NCBI GenBank assembly: GCA_903813345.2
Contig: CAIIXF020000010.1
Location: forward strand, 16,813,181-16,877,180
Reading direction: 5' to 3'
DNA from: Owenia fusiformis
Taxonomy: Eukaryota > Annelida > Polychaeta > Sabellida > Oweniidae
Length of the DNA: 64,000 nucleotides
In this document: piece by piece, positions 43,918 through 55,689 of the stretch
How the letters are laid out: every line of letters begins with the position of its first letter
How positions within the stretch are numbered: the stretch's first letter is position 1
The notes under the pieces: model-generated
What the model was told of the DNA's origin: nothing
The model's input: only the letters and a program-made list of their open reading frames with translations
The model's database searches: none
Translations under genes and position numbers: made by a program

Positions 43918-44486
43918 GATTTCGCACATAAGTGAAAGTACAACTTATGCGTATACGTATAGTTTAAAGGGTCATGTCGAACTATTATATTTACTAAAAT
44001 CAATTTTAAATTGCACTTAATGGAACATAACTATTCCCGTTATAGAAAAGCTCCGTCAACTAGAGACCATGAATGCACTGTCATCTGCACGTGTAGATTA
44101 TGCACATTATAATTAAATGCTTGCTTCCGTGTCCTTGTAGTTGTAGTGTATTATAAACACGATCCTTTAAAGGGAGTCATGATTCTTTAAAGTGAGTCAT
44201 TACATAAACAAGTTGATTATTTCAATGTTTTCATGATCAGTATAAGTTCAATGAACTAACAAAACGGTATATTTACGTAGATGATAACGTATACAGTTGG
44301 ATCTCCGTATAAAGATTTACCTACATGTGTGTGGAACAATTGACCGCAAGCATTTTTTAAATTAATTGGCTGAGTGGGAACAGTATCCAATCAAATACTT
44401 TAACCATCAATTTGAAACACCAATCAAACCAGTAGGTTCTAGCAATTCCTGGAAACGACCCATTCAGTAGCTCAACATATGACATA

Positions 44487-44707
44487 CAGGGTGTTTCATA
44501 ACGAGCATCTCCAAAAAGTCAATTTGAGAAGAGATGGGTCTATAACATATGTACTATATATGAGCCTATTTTATTCTAGACAAACACATTTGGATCAACT
44601 AAACATGCTACAATTCAAGAAAGTACAAATGGCATCCTTTTGATCTGTATTTATTACAGTCCAAGAAGATCTTTCCTGACGAAAAGCTCACATTATGAAA
44701 CACCTTG
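44487..44707. mobile_element. 221-bp Tc1/mariner-type MITE
   Basis: The ends CAGGGTGTTTCATAA and complement (one mismatch) are flanked by TA on both sides (44485-44486, 44708-44709). It has no coding capacity. The TA target and 'cagggtgtttc' start fit the IS630-Tc1-mariner superfamily. Confidence 0.7.
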
Positions 44708-45222
44708 TACGTTTACCTATAAGTATAAGTATACGTTATAAGTTGTACTTTCACTAGGTGCGAAATCTCTCTATTGTATTGGCCTAACATATGTATCTGT
44801 TTAAATCCTCAGAAAATAGCCAAAATCCAACATATGACTGTCTGAAATCTGTTGCGATACTTTCTCTCCTTTGTATTTTAGAAAGATGTGATCTCTGTAA
44901 TTGCATCTATGAATTTCTTAATTCAATTGAGAATGGCATAAAGCAATGTTAATCGGGATTAAACAAAATTAACAAGATCACGATGAGCTAATATATCCCA
45001 AAGGCAAAATTTCCATTATCTGTTACTTCTAGGATGAAGTTTTCTTGATCCTAGGTTACTACTAGACGATTGTAAACAGACGAAGGTCTTATTCTCTTCG
45101 TTTAACCTACACTATTTACATTTTGATCTTGCCTCTAGCCAATCAGGGTTCGCATACTCATATGTAATGAGATCATTAAGATCGAATCACCATCAAAACT
45201 CATCTTCAATGTTCAGAGCTGG

Positions 45223-45305
45223 GTTCCTGCGCGCAGAGTCTAGTTATAAACTACCGAAGACGAAGCTCTCTTTTAAGAAGTGAAGTCGAACGAATGCAAC
45301 GGGTA
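45223..45305 (+). mobile_element. 83-bp mini-element, diverged
   Basis: Same text as 15914-15993 ('gcgcagagtctagttataaa', 'gaagacgaagctctctttta', 'gaagtgaagtcgaacgaatg') and ending 'cgggta'. The left end is altered and no 9-bp duplication is visible, so it is an older copy. Confidence 0.7.
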
Positions 45306-47575
45306 TGTGTTATTTTATGTGATTAGCCGATTGCGATTCAAAGCACTGATCAGATTATTGCGGTTCAAACAATTTCCACTCGCTGGGTGGATTAAGGCGT
45401 CTCTATAAACAGATAACTCGAGTAGTTCTATAATAAGACACAATGTTAAGATGATATCTCGAATTTGGCGCAGATTAAAATGTTCCAAAGAAATCAAAGA
45501 AAGCAGTTTGTTGATGCTAAGAGGCTATAGGGACTCAATCTAATTACGACTACTTTTATTATTTTTGCGATTAATTTTTTGTATCTTTGAGAGAAGAAAT
45601 TTTGTTCGAAAACCTTTTTTTGTTCAATTATAATAGAGGTATTTACATTAGTTTTCTCGAGCTGAAAGCCTTTGTCGATAGAAATTATTATCGGAATGTG
45701 TCAGCATGTGCCACATTCAACAAATCAGAGAACCTCCGTCACGCCTAACCATCGACAACGTACAGTGACAAAACACCCCGTCGTACACTTTAGATAATGT
45801 ACGGTGTCACTATTCTAACTGATATGAAGCAAAAACTATGATGTGGGTGTGATTTAGGTTTTAAAAATTAATCTGAGGAATACTTAAAGGATTTGATGTT
45901 TAATTTCGTGTGTATTCGATTTGGAAGACATTTACTTTTCTAATTACTTATACGTTAAGCAGTGCTCGAGTTTTTTTCGTAGTAAATCGAAATAGATAGA
46001 CATAAAAACTACACCAAAAAATATACATTATATCACAAATTGTTAGCTGTCGCTTAAATAATAGCATAACATCGCCAATTTTTCTTATTTACTATGAGTA
46101 TAAGAATGTATTTTCCCAAATACTCGAAAACATCAAAAGTTATCAAAAACCAACACTTTCTGCAACGCGACATCTTATCGCATATTTATCACCCGGGGGG
46201 TTACATGTCATGATCATTTAATACGAGGGTTCATCCATAAAGTCTCATAAAATTGACAATATGGACAATGGTTACATGGACAATAGTACCCTAGGGCAGT
46301 TCACTATCTGTTAGTAATGCACAGTGACATGCAATTATGGCAGAGTCGTCTAAGAACATGAGATGATTTTCTTTTGCAAAAGTGAAAGTGCAGATTCGCC
46401 AAATCCCGAAAGACTTAACAATTCATTGTCTTGCAATTTCATTCTCATTCGCCTCACGAATCGACAAATACATTCAGGAACCGACAATGTACTTGAATGG
46501 ATGAGATCAGATATCAAAGCCTTTCAATTTAGCTAGTTTAATCTTTACAAAAACTACAAAGCACCATGATGATAATGAAATAAAGATTAAGGATCTCGTT
46601 GCTCATTACTGTTGTAATCCGGGGGTGAACGGAATCAATTTATCATTTTAATGAGACTAATCGGAGCTACATGTATACCATATAAATATGATTTGACGTT
46701 CAGATAATGGGAGAGAACAAGGTTTCTGTTAAAAAAGTGCTGTATTGAATTCTAGCTGCCAAATCATTTGATAAGAAACACCCTGATTCTACTCTCTTGC
46801 ACTCTTCAAACTAGCTACCGAAACGTTCGTTCCAGTAACAAAATGTCGTAACCTCGAGTTGTAGGCAGAGTTTCCACGATATTTTTTTATCACAAACGTG
46901 TTCAGTATCATACGTTTAAGAAAATGTATACGTTAAAATTTGCGAAGAAATAGTTCATAAGACGGCAGAAGAGTACCAGATGAGGTCGAATCCAAATACT
47001 ATTGTGTGTCTTGCGCGCAGAATGTAACATTAGAATCCAAAAAGTAAATAAAATCAAGTATAACTTACGTGGTCCAATTTAGGATATATTTAACTTGGAA
47101 ATTCGGACATAAAAAATCTGCTATAAAACAGAAGTTTTAATTCGTATATCTAGTATATCTTTGAATAATAATTTTATCCCTTAATTTCTCGGAAAGAGCT
47201 TCTCTGTGATAAGAATTACAAGGAATTATAAAAGAAAGTGATTTGAACTTTTCGAATAAACCAAATGAAGCAATTCCTATGAGCTTGAGAGTCCGGTAAT
47301 AAATGAATTAAAGATCTGCAGAAATTTTCTGGAGTGACTGGGGTGCTAACATACTATGACCCTATTCAAGGGAAGAATTCATCACAATTTTAAAACGATA
47401 AGAAAGTGTTGATATCCTAAGCTGCTGAAACGTGAGTAAGGCTACTTTCAATAATTAGGTTGAAGATGCGTTTCTTAGCTGCGTGTGATATACGATAAAA
47501 GGAATGATGCCTTTGTGAATATGGGATAACTTTGAAAGGATTTGCTCAAAATAGTTACTTACTTAAATGGATCTA
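45306..47575. other. 2.3 kb without recognised genes
   Basis: The 80-bp mini-elements at its two sides are in opposite orientation. At 46223 'tacgagggttcatccataaa' resembles a mariner-type terminus, but no partner end or transposase was found. Confidence 0.4.
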
Positions 47576-47656
47576 TACCCTTTGCATTCGTTTGACTTCA
47601 CTTCTTAAAAGAGACCTTCGTCTTCTGTAGTTTAGCGAGACTCTGCACGCAGGGTA
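47576..47656 (-). mobile_element. 81-bp mini-element with 9-bp target duplication
   Basis: It runs 'taccctttgcattcg' to 'ctgcacgcagggta'. Flanks are ATGGATCTA (47567-47575) and ACGGATCTA (47657-47665), matching at 8 of 9 positions. Minus-strand copy of the family at 15914. Confidence 0.8.
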
Positions 47657-47734
47657 ACGGATCTAAAAACAAGATTATCTTTTGACCTTCAATGACCTTC
47701 AGGAAAATCGATATAGACCTTCTCAAAGTAAAGG

Positions 47735-48350
47735 TACACGCCAAGTGATCGAAAAAAATGAACGGAGGGGGGGGGGGGCGTGGCGATTTCTGCAAGAAAA
47801 TTAAACAAATCTGTCAAGATTTGTATTTGCAAGAGAAACTTTTCTATTGAATTAGTAAATGAATAAGCGCACGACATGGGAAAATATGGTAGGTCTCCTA
47901 GAATTTTTGCACCGGCACGCTTTTAAGATATGAGACCTATTAAAAAGGCGATCGTCACCAACGTGCAAAAGTCAATGTTTTTGCTATAAATCAGGCAACA
48001 ATTGTCTACATGTGACGACCCATACTAATACTACTAAAGGAACGTTATTGTCACAAAACTAATGTCATTGCTGACTGAAGTTAGTTACCATACGTTATAT
48101 ATAAAAAGTAAATCGAAAAAATAAAATTTAACGGAGGGGGATAAATATGTCTTTAAGATGAAACATATTTACACGAATTAGTTGATTTAAAAATGAACTC
48201 AGTTACTCAGTAACAAACTGGATGTGGCATCTCTCAAGAGTGAAAAATGAGAAAATATGGAGTTATAGAAAATAAAGTCAAGTAACATCTCTTACCACGT
48301 ATTAAAGACATAGTAACCCCCCTTCGTTCAATTTTAATTATTTTCGATTT
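47735..48350. mobile_element. GGAGGGGG foldback family, copy 2 (single arm)
   Basis: Direct counterpart of the left arm of 6023-7090: 'acacgcc.agtgatcg', 'gaacggaggggggggg', 'gcgatttctgcaagaaaatt', 'tcaatgtttttgctataaat'. It ends in the inner palindrome: 'aaatcgaaaaaataaaa' near 48112 is inverted near 48335-48350, with 'ccccttcgttcaatttt'. The second outer arm is missing. Confidence 0.65.
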
Positions 48351-49469
48351 GCTTTATATCCCAGGCTGGTATTGAAAGATTTGTCCGCTTTGACGGAGCA
48401 TATTATTTTTCATAAAAACACTAAGTATACTTCACAATTTCTTTTTAACTCGAATGTTTCGTTATACCAAAGACAATTACTTACTCCATGCAATGGGTAT
48501 CATTTGCGGGTAACTTTTACTTCTCCAATCCAAAATGTACTCCAAAATTTATTTTTTTAACATTTTAATGGCACGATATAGTGACACGATAAAATTTACA
48601 TATGTTTTTAGCAGGACTCTGAAGGTATTATGAGATATCGATGTATTGGGTCTTTTTAATTTTTGTATAAAAAATAATGTTTAATTTTTATGTCCGCTGT
48701 GACGGAGCAGTTGCAAATGTGAGCTGTGAAGCCGTTTTTGAAGTTCTGTTTATGAAAAATAAAAATCTTTCCGAACTCTCCAACCGGAACCGTAGCCATC
48801 TTGTTACCGAAACGGAAATGGCGTAATCGAGTGCAGTTATGAAGATGAATAATCTCAAATAATCACGAAAAAGAGATGAAACAGTAATGAATGAATGCTT
48901 GACGATTTTACGATTTTACGATTTTCACCGAGTATTTCCAAAAATGAAGTGGATTATCTCATATTGAATTAATGCGGAATTCGACTCGTCATATTAAATG
49001 AACAGATTTGAATAAATAATTACAAATTTGATTGATGATGGTGTTGTGATCTGACTTGTAATTGAACTTCTTTCACCAAGAAGTATAAGTTATTGAAACT
49101 CTGTTTTATCTGTGGTTGAACAAAGGAGCTGAAGGAGTCTGTTTGGAGCAAAAAATCTTAATTCCAAATCCAAGTCGATCGATTTAGTTTATGAAAGGTG
49201 ACACTTACTTCACTCGAAAGAGAGAATGTCTCAAGTTGAATTATTTCTCAGAAGATCAGATCTATTTGTGGGGAGGAAACTGCTTAATCTATGTTTGTAC
49301 TTTATCGGCAATTCGCGGTGTTCAGTCAACATTTTTTGTGCAAGTCCAGCTCCTTCATGTTATTTTCATTGGAAAATGTCGATCACATAATGTGCCACAT
49401 CCCTCATTTATCTTCCCCGTATTTCTTTATGCCACATTATTGGGTATGAAAGTAATAGGCTAACTTATG
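48351..49469. other. Intergenic DNA
   Basis: No gene was recognised. The phrase 'tgtccgc.ttgacggagca' occurs twice, near 48382 and 48690. A 90-residue frame at 49191-49463 has no known similarity that I can see. Confidence 0.35.
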
Positions 49470-50351
49470 TCAAATAAAAAGTTTTCTAAGAAATTTTGAA
49501 CATACGTTTGAAATCTTTACTTTTTGGAGTTCTTAAAAATTGAAAAAATGTTCTTCAATAGGATTGCAATTTACTGAGATTTGCCACCTCGTGATGAAAG
49601 GGTTAATTAGACAACTAGAGAACTTAAGCTTAGTTAGCAGGCCAGACCCATAAATAAAGCTGACACGCTAATCCTAAAATAGTAATGGACCCCTAGGACA
49701 AGTTATGTCGTTTGTTTCCCATTTACAAGTGGATTTGAAGCTCTGAATTATCTGATTCTGGAATCAAAGATAAGATCTAAATTCAGTTATAAAGGAATAT
49801 ATGGGTCAATCAAATGCTGGAAACATAATTTTACCAACTTCAATCATACTTGTTTGTAAATCGTAAGTCCGAGCTTTTATTCTTGGCACGTGCTATTATT
49901 TTTGGCGTGATACGGTTGCCATGTGAGGTTATAAGACTTTCATGCAAAATCATATTGGGGGCCCAGGGTAGGGTTCTTTCTTTAATCAGACTAAAAATAT
50001 GGTGGTGGGCTTTATACTTCACTGTGGGATCCACAATCTTTGCTATCATTTGGAATAGAGGGATATCATCAGAAGCTTTGGATAAAGAAAGACTCTGATA
50101 AATCAGAATGCTTAGTTCATAGTATGAGATGTCATCATTGGCCTCAGTCAAGGGATGTGTTGTGTAGTTACATACAAACGTTCTCTTCAAAAAAAGAAAC
50201 CCAAATCTTAAGAATTTGGGGGTTTGAAAATGGGCTTTGTATAAAAAACCTCCTACCTCATACCCACCTAACCACGTACGTTGGACATGATAAGTCTTTG
50301 GAGGGTTCATTTTTAAAGATCTTAGTGAATTAAATCTTAGTTCATGATGAA
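49470..50351 (+). repeat. 882-bp tandem duplication, unit 1
   Basis: The unit starts 'tcaaataaaaagttttc' and ends '...ttcatgatgaa'. Every translated frame in it is repeated residue for residue 882 bases downstream, so the copies appear identical. No gene was recognised in the unit; the long minus-strand frames have no known domain. Confidence 0.9.
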
Positions 50352-51234
50352 TCAAATAAAAAGTTTTCTAAGAAATTTTGAACATACGTTTGAAATCTTT
50401 ACTTTTTGGAGTTCTTAAAAATTGAAAAAATGTTCTTCAATAGGATTGCAATTTACTGAGATTTGCCACCTCGTGATGAAAGGGTTAATTAGACAACTAG
50501 AGAACTTAAGCTTAGTTAGCAGGCCAGACCCATAAATAAAGCTGACACGCTAATCCTAAAATAGTAATGGACCCCTAGGACAAGTTATGTCGTTTGTTTC
50601 CCATTTACAAGTGGATTTGAAGCTCTGAATTATCTGATTCTGGAATCAAAGATAAGATCTAAATTCAGTTATAAAGGAATATATGGGTCAATCAAATGCT
50701 GGAAACATAATTTTACCAACTTCAATCATACTTGTTTGTAAATCGTAAGTCCGAGCTTTTATTCTTGGCACGTGCTATTATTTTTGGCGTGATACGGTTG
50801 CCATGTGAGGTTATAAGACTTTCATGCAAAATCATATTGGGGGCCCAGGGTAGGGTTCTTTCTTTAATCAGACTAAAAATATGGTGGTGGGCTTTATACT
50901 TCACTGTGGGATCCACAATCTTTGCTATCATTTGGAATAGAGGGATATCATCAGAAGCTTTGGATAAAGAAAGACTCTGATAAATCAGAATGCTTAGTTC
51001 ATAGTATGAGATGTCATCATTGGCCTCAGTCAAGGGATGTGTTGTGTAGTTACATACAAACGTTCTCTTCAAAAAAAGAAACCCAAATCTTAAGAATTTG
51101 GGGGTTTGAAAATGGGCTTTGTATAAAAAACCTCCTACCTCATACCCACCTAACCACGTACGTTGGACATGATAAGTCTTTGGAGGGTTCATTTTTAAAG
51201 ATCTTAGTGAATTAAATCTTAGTTCATGATGAAT
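50352..51234 (+). repeat. 882-bp tandem duplication, unit 2
   Basis: It directly follows unit 1. The two units diverge only at the outer junctions (before 49470 and after 51234). Confidence 0.9.
51114..51173. repeat. Inverted partner of 51552-51611
   Basis: 'ggctttgtataaaaaacctc' and 'ctacctcatacccacc' here are complementary to text at 51552-51611, about 380 bases away. The same segment lies in unit 1 at about 50232-50291. Confidence 0.7.
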
Positions 51235-51235
51235 T

Positions 51236-51480
51236 ATAGATGCATTTGTAACGAACCTTGATAGCAAAGTTGCTACTACAGCCCAGCTGGGCTCGATTTC
51301 CACTCGGGGCATCGAATTTAGCACACTTTCTTTCAATTTCTTTATCTGGCTTGTTGGTCCTATGCTCGTGGTCGTTAGTTAGTTATTCGTTGGGGCGCCC
51401 TCGGGTCATTACACATTACAATGCACTCATATGCCTATTTATGGATCTGTCATCCGTCTAGTCATAAAATAAAGCCGGAA
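51236..51480 (+). repeat. Possible tRNA-derived SINE
   Basis: An A-box-like 'gatagcaaagttgc' is followed by a B-box-like 'gggctcgatttccactc' within about 35 bases. The body ends with 'cataaaataaagccgg'. It lies immediately beyond the tandem duplication. The spacing is short for a full tRNA, so the call is tentative. 51612-52060 has nothing recognised. Confidence 0.3.
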
Positions 51481-52074
51481 TTGTAGAAATGTTAATATTT
51501 GTAGCTATTTTGAGATTTAAAAATCGTTAAAATTGAACCCTTCAATGACCGTATCATGTCCCACGTAGGTGGGTAGGTGGGTATGAGGTAGGAGGTTTTT
51601 TATACAAAGCCTTGAAAGTGAAAGTGCAAATATACTTATGGGCATTCCTATGAGATTCCTAACCCTGAATTCAATCAGCTATCTATACTACCCTCTTACT
51701 CTTAATATTATTAAGCAGTTATGTTACTAACGAAATCTTTATGATCTCAAATGCTATTTCAAATAAGGAAGTAATGATGAATTGGAAAACATTCCATAAT
51801 ATATCTGAGCACAGTGTAGTTCAAATTCGCTTTCCTATGACACCCGTTGAATTTTTCAATTCGCCATGCATGGTACCACATCTGATCAGTGGACCTTTTC
51901 CCATCCGAAAATCAGAAAACTAATAATGAACGTTTTATCTAGGGTCTCGTCCATTTAAGATTCCTTGTTAGTTAACTGTAGATTAATGACTTTGGTATAC
52001 ACTTAACAGGCTTAATAGACTCTGATCAATAGGTCGACAACCTAGTTTCCTTATCATATCAGGTTCTAGAACTG

Positions 52075-53170
52075 GTTAAAACATTCGGGTGGCCATCTTG
52101 TTTTCTATGGTGTTAAAACTGAATCAAAATTGGACATCTTATATTTATGTGATATCTCAAACACATAGAATAGCGTTTAGCAGAATACATACACAATCCG
52201 TGTGATTTCATACACGGTTTGTTCGAGTTTGTACACTTTATGTTTGTAAAATCACACTTGTACATGCGTATTTGTGTATGCATTGTTTAAAAATGACATC
52301 GAACAGGGTACACAAGTCGAACAAACTCTTGTGCGGCTCGCACAAACGTTTTCCCCTTCACAAACCATGATGTGCCGATCACACACCTTGATGTACCGAT
52401 CACACACCTTGATGTAACATAAATTGCTTTCTAGAGATGTTCGAGATTTTGTTCTAAATCTCGCGTTACTTTTGCACTGAACGAAATAACACATCAGCGC
52501 GGCAAAAAGATAAAAAGATCTAGTTTGTAGTTTCTCAATATATGGCCACTGTACGTCTCCCTAGACTAGGGCCTGGGGTATCCTATTATATATTTTTAAT
52601 TTAAAATTTACATTTTATCACATTTCAACGAAGGGCGCCATATTGTAGAAATCAGGATGTAAATATCACGTGACTTCAAATCTCGCACCTTGTGTGAAGT
52701 GCAACTTGTTTGTGACAGCCTATGCGAGCGGGAGCCATCCTATGCGAGTTTGAACTCAATGCGTGTGTAAAATTGACACGTTCGTTCGAAATTTACTTTG
52801 ATCCATGTGTAATTCTTTCAGTATTCTATGCAACTTATAACACAATCCGTGTGACATTTCAACATTGCTTTTGGATTTTTGGAAAGTGATTTGAGATAGT
52901 GCTAACTCTTTGTGTGACACTTGATACAACCAGTGCGTGTGTGAATGAAAATAAGTTATGTAAGAAAATTAACTGTTGGTATAACATGGATTGAAAATGG
53001 CACACGATGATGCGAGTTTCGCAAATAATGATGCGTATTTCGCATAGTATGATGCGAGTTTCGAATCATATGGTTCGAGTATCGCATCATATAGTTCGAT
53101 TTTTCCCATACATCATGTAATGTCCAATTTTGATACAAAATAAATTCCATAGTTTTCTGGCGGTCATATT
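52075..53170. mobile_element. Foldback element with short tandem repeats in the arms
   Basis: 'tcaaaattggacat' near 52125 pairs with 'atgtccaattttga' near 53118, with 'acacaatccgtgtga' words on both sides. Inside are 22-base tandem units: 'ccttgatgtaccgatcacac' near 52380, and 'atgatgcgagtttcgcaa'-type units at 53005-53100. An additional direct repeat 'ttttctggcgg.cat.ttgaag' occurs at 53153 and 53302. Confidence 0.5.
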
Positions 53171-53339
53171 GAAGGTTTTTCGATAAAGCTTGTCATCACC
53201 ATTTCAAGAAAACCGCTTATAAATCGGTTTTTCTTCAAATTCTTATGATAGAGTATATAATTAGGTTCTAGAGCTGATTAACTTTTTATGGGCGGCTCTC
53301 TTTTCTGGCGGCCATTTTGAAGATTTTTCGATGATGTTA

Positions 53340-53900
53340 TCTCGTTCAAGCAATACACGCAATGTGTTTAGAATTTAGGAAGAGATTTCAACCTTTGATT
53401 TCAAGGTACAAAATCTTATTACATCGGAAATTATACATGTATGTAATATACATCTAAAACATATATGATTAGCGAGGAAATTCTCAGGAGAAGCCCTAGG
53501 TCAGCTGTTACAACGTAAGACCAAGTCCTTCACTTAAGATATTAAAACTGCACATGGGTTTATGTCGAGAGAACGTCGCGATTATACAAATCTGTTAAAA
53601 TAGTTTATCCGTCCATAGAACTAGTAAATAGTAATCTCTCCATAAAACTCTTTGTACACATTCTTCATTGCTGTCTTGGTATCATGAATTATACATTTCT
53701 TGAATAAGCTAGCTGAAACTTTATTGTTTCTTCATGTTTAAATTACGTGCTGAAATCACTCTAACTGATTTTTGCATTACATCATTAACATTATCGTGGA
53801 TTTATAGGTGTTATTCCTTTGTTTCTGTGTATTCCCAGGAGAAGATGCATCCAGGACAACATATATGAAATGTGTGAATGATCGTATCGAGATTCATTAA
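53340..53900. other. Intergenic DNA
   Basis: No gene or repeat structure was recognised. Confidence 0.4.
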
Positions 53901-53913
53901 CTTTATTTAACAG

Positions 53914-53946
53914 CATCGGAGTATCGGAGTATCGGAGTATCGGAGC
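53914..53946. repeat. 9-bp tandem repeat
   Basis: Four units of 'atcggagt' plus 'a' in a row. Confidence 0.8.
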
Positions 53947-54152
53947 CTAATTTGTCTTCTTTGTAATTTGCCTAATTTTTTGTTCTGTTGAAGCGACCAC
54001 GTATATATTTTATATAAATTGACTATAAATGTTTATATACAATGATGTAACATCTAAAGTTAGAAAAATAGTAGTAACATGTTTGTCACAGAAAAACGTG
54101 TTTCTGTGTTAGATAATAAGAGGACATGGTCTTTGTAGCTGTTAATATCTCA

Positions 54153-54424
54153 TGGTTAATATGTTATTAACGAGGTGGTTAACATGTTATTATCGAGTTG
54201 GTTAACATGTTATTAATGAAGTGGTTAATAGGTTAATATCGAGGTGTTTAACAGGTTATTATCGAGGTGGTTAATAGGTTATTATCGAGATGGTTAATCG
54301 GTTATTATTGAGGTGGTTAATCGGTTATTATCGAGGTGGTTAACAGGATATTATCGAGGTGGTTAGCAGGTTTTTATCGAGGTGGTTAATAGGCTATTAT
54401 CGAGGTGGTTAATATGTTACTATC
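54153..54424. repeat. 23-bp minisatellite, about 12 units
   Basis: Consensus close to 'ggttaataggttattatcga' plus 'ggt'. Units differ mostly at the 'taggt/tatgt/caggt/cggt' position. No coding frame crosses it. Confidence 0.85.
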
Positions 54425-54455
54425 ATTATTTGGAAAGAGTAGCAATAAAATGATA

Positions 54456-54848
54456 AAGGACGATTCTCGGTTTGGAGAACAGTCTCCTGGGCTAATAATT
54501 TTTTTCATGAAAAATATAGAAATATTACCCAAATTAAACTATGAATATTCAAAAGAGGACATTTAAATCTACAAGATGTAAAAATAACAAATTGGTCTGA
54601 AGCAGGGATAACGATCAATTAGACCGATTCAATAAAATACAAGTCTCGATTTGGGGAAAAAAGTTCATAAGTGTACTGCGCTAATATTTTTTTGCGAAAA
54701 ATCTAGAAATATTACCCAAATTAAATTATGACCATTCAAAAGAAGACCTTCAACTCTATATTATGTAAAAAAATCAAATTTGTCCGAAGCAGGGATAATG
54801 CTCATTTATATTGATGAACTTCGTTCTCCAAACCGAGAATCGTCCTTT
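54456..54848. mobile_element. 393-bp MITE with perfect 26-bp ends and internal duplication
   Basis: The ends begin 'aaaggacgattctcggtttg' and are perfectly complementary to the right end. The interior is an imperfect direct repeat of about 185 bases: 'aaatattacccaaattaaa' and 'tctgaagcagggataa' / 'tccgaagcagggataa' each occur twice. Confidence 0.75.
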
Positions 54849-55289
54849 CTTTTCAAAGAATAAATAAATTAACATATCTGACTTATGAATGTTATAACCC
54901 CAGGAACCTGATACAAGAATTTTTAGCCTAGTCCGTGTCCTTGAGTCTTTCGACAAGACCCTTTGCGAAAAAATCAAATATGTGTTACCTTACCCTTCCC
55001 TCGGTGTCGGTGTATTTCTATTCTCATTTAATTGAAAATCGAGATTAATAAAAGATAATACCGACTCGATGCCATCTCGGATTTCTTAAGGTCAGAACAT
55101 AAATAAGAATTGATGGTTGAATAGAAACTTCATGATATTTATTTGCATGCTACAGGCTCTAAAAGATAAATAAATCACTCACAAGTGATAACTTTATTCA
55201 ATCGCATTTTCATGTGCAACAAAGCTTACATCGATAAAAGTGCATCAATATACTTATATGCTAAAAACCGTAGACCGCATTCGTTTGTA
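54849..55289. other. Intergenic DNA
   Basis: No gene or repeat was recognised. Confidence 0.4.
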
Positions 55290-55290
55290 A

Positions 55291-55399
55291 AGCTAAGTTC
55301 ACACCAACGGCGCTTTGTTGTCGCTTTAAAGCGGCGTGCAAAGCGGCTTTGCACGGCGCTTTAAAGCGCTATCAAAGCGACGTTGGTGTGAACTAAGCT
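55291..55399. mobile_element. Small palindromic element, copy 1 (109 bp)
   Basis: The ends 'agctaagttcacaccaacg' pair with 'cgttggtgtgaactaagct'. The centre has a second hairpin, 'gtgcaaag' / 'ctttgcac', and repeated GGCGCTTT words. Confidence 0.75.
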
Positions 55400-55456
55400 A
55401 AGTTCACACCGACGGCGCTTTGATGGCGCTTTAAGCGCCGTTGGTGTGAACTTAGC
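55396..55456. mobile_element. Small palindromic element, copy 2 (about 60 bp)
   Basis: 'gctaagttcacaccgacggc' pairs with 'gccgttggtgtgaacttagc'. It shares its first four bases with the end of copy 1. Confidence 0.75.
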
Positions 55457-55620
55457 ATTAACGAATTAAACAATTTAAATAAATAATTCATATGTGTAGC
55501 TCTCAGCAACTTTTTAAAGTGAACATACAATGGAATGAGTACTTGATATCACTCGACTTAACTACATTGCAATTGGTGATGGTCTGATAATGATTCCTTT
55601 TCACAAAAGACAAGATGATT

Positions 55621-55689
55621 TAAAGCTAGGTTCACACCAACGGCGCTTTGATGGCGCTTTAAAGCGGCGTTGGTGTGAACTTAGCTTTA
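55621..55689. mobile_element. Small palindromic element, copy 3 (69 bp)
   Basis: 'taaagctaggttcacaccaa' pairs with 'ttggtgtgaacttagcttta' around 'cggcgctttgatggcgc'. Its complete ends suggest an independent insertion 165 bases from copy 2. Confidence 0.8.

Larger units (their letters stand above)
43462..44873. mobile_element. Inverted-repeat element containing two nested elements
   Basis: Left arm 43462-43565 ('cagacagtcatatgtt', 'ggatttaaacag', 'acatatgttaggccaat') is the reverse complement of 44775-44873. The arm continues with 'agagagatttcgcac' and 'gtgaaagtacaactta' on the far side of the 43568-43917 insertion. A second small element lies at 44487-44707. Confidence 0.7.

Noticed and set aside
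46223-46270. Complete mariner element starting at 'tacgagggttcatcc'
   Set aside because: No complementary terminus and no transposase text were found downstream; at most a single orphan end.
45223-47656. 2.4-kb transposon with the 80-bp units as its terminal inverted repeats
   Set aside because: The right unit has its own near-perfect 9-bp target duplication on both sides, so each unit is an independent insertion.
49840-51336. Minus-strand frames of 171 and 204 residues
   Set aside because: They are the two copies of one non-coding 882-bp duplication plus a SINE-like segment. No domain, codon bias or splice structure supports a protein.
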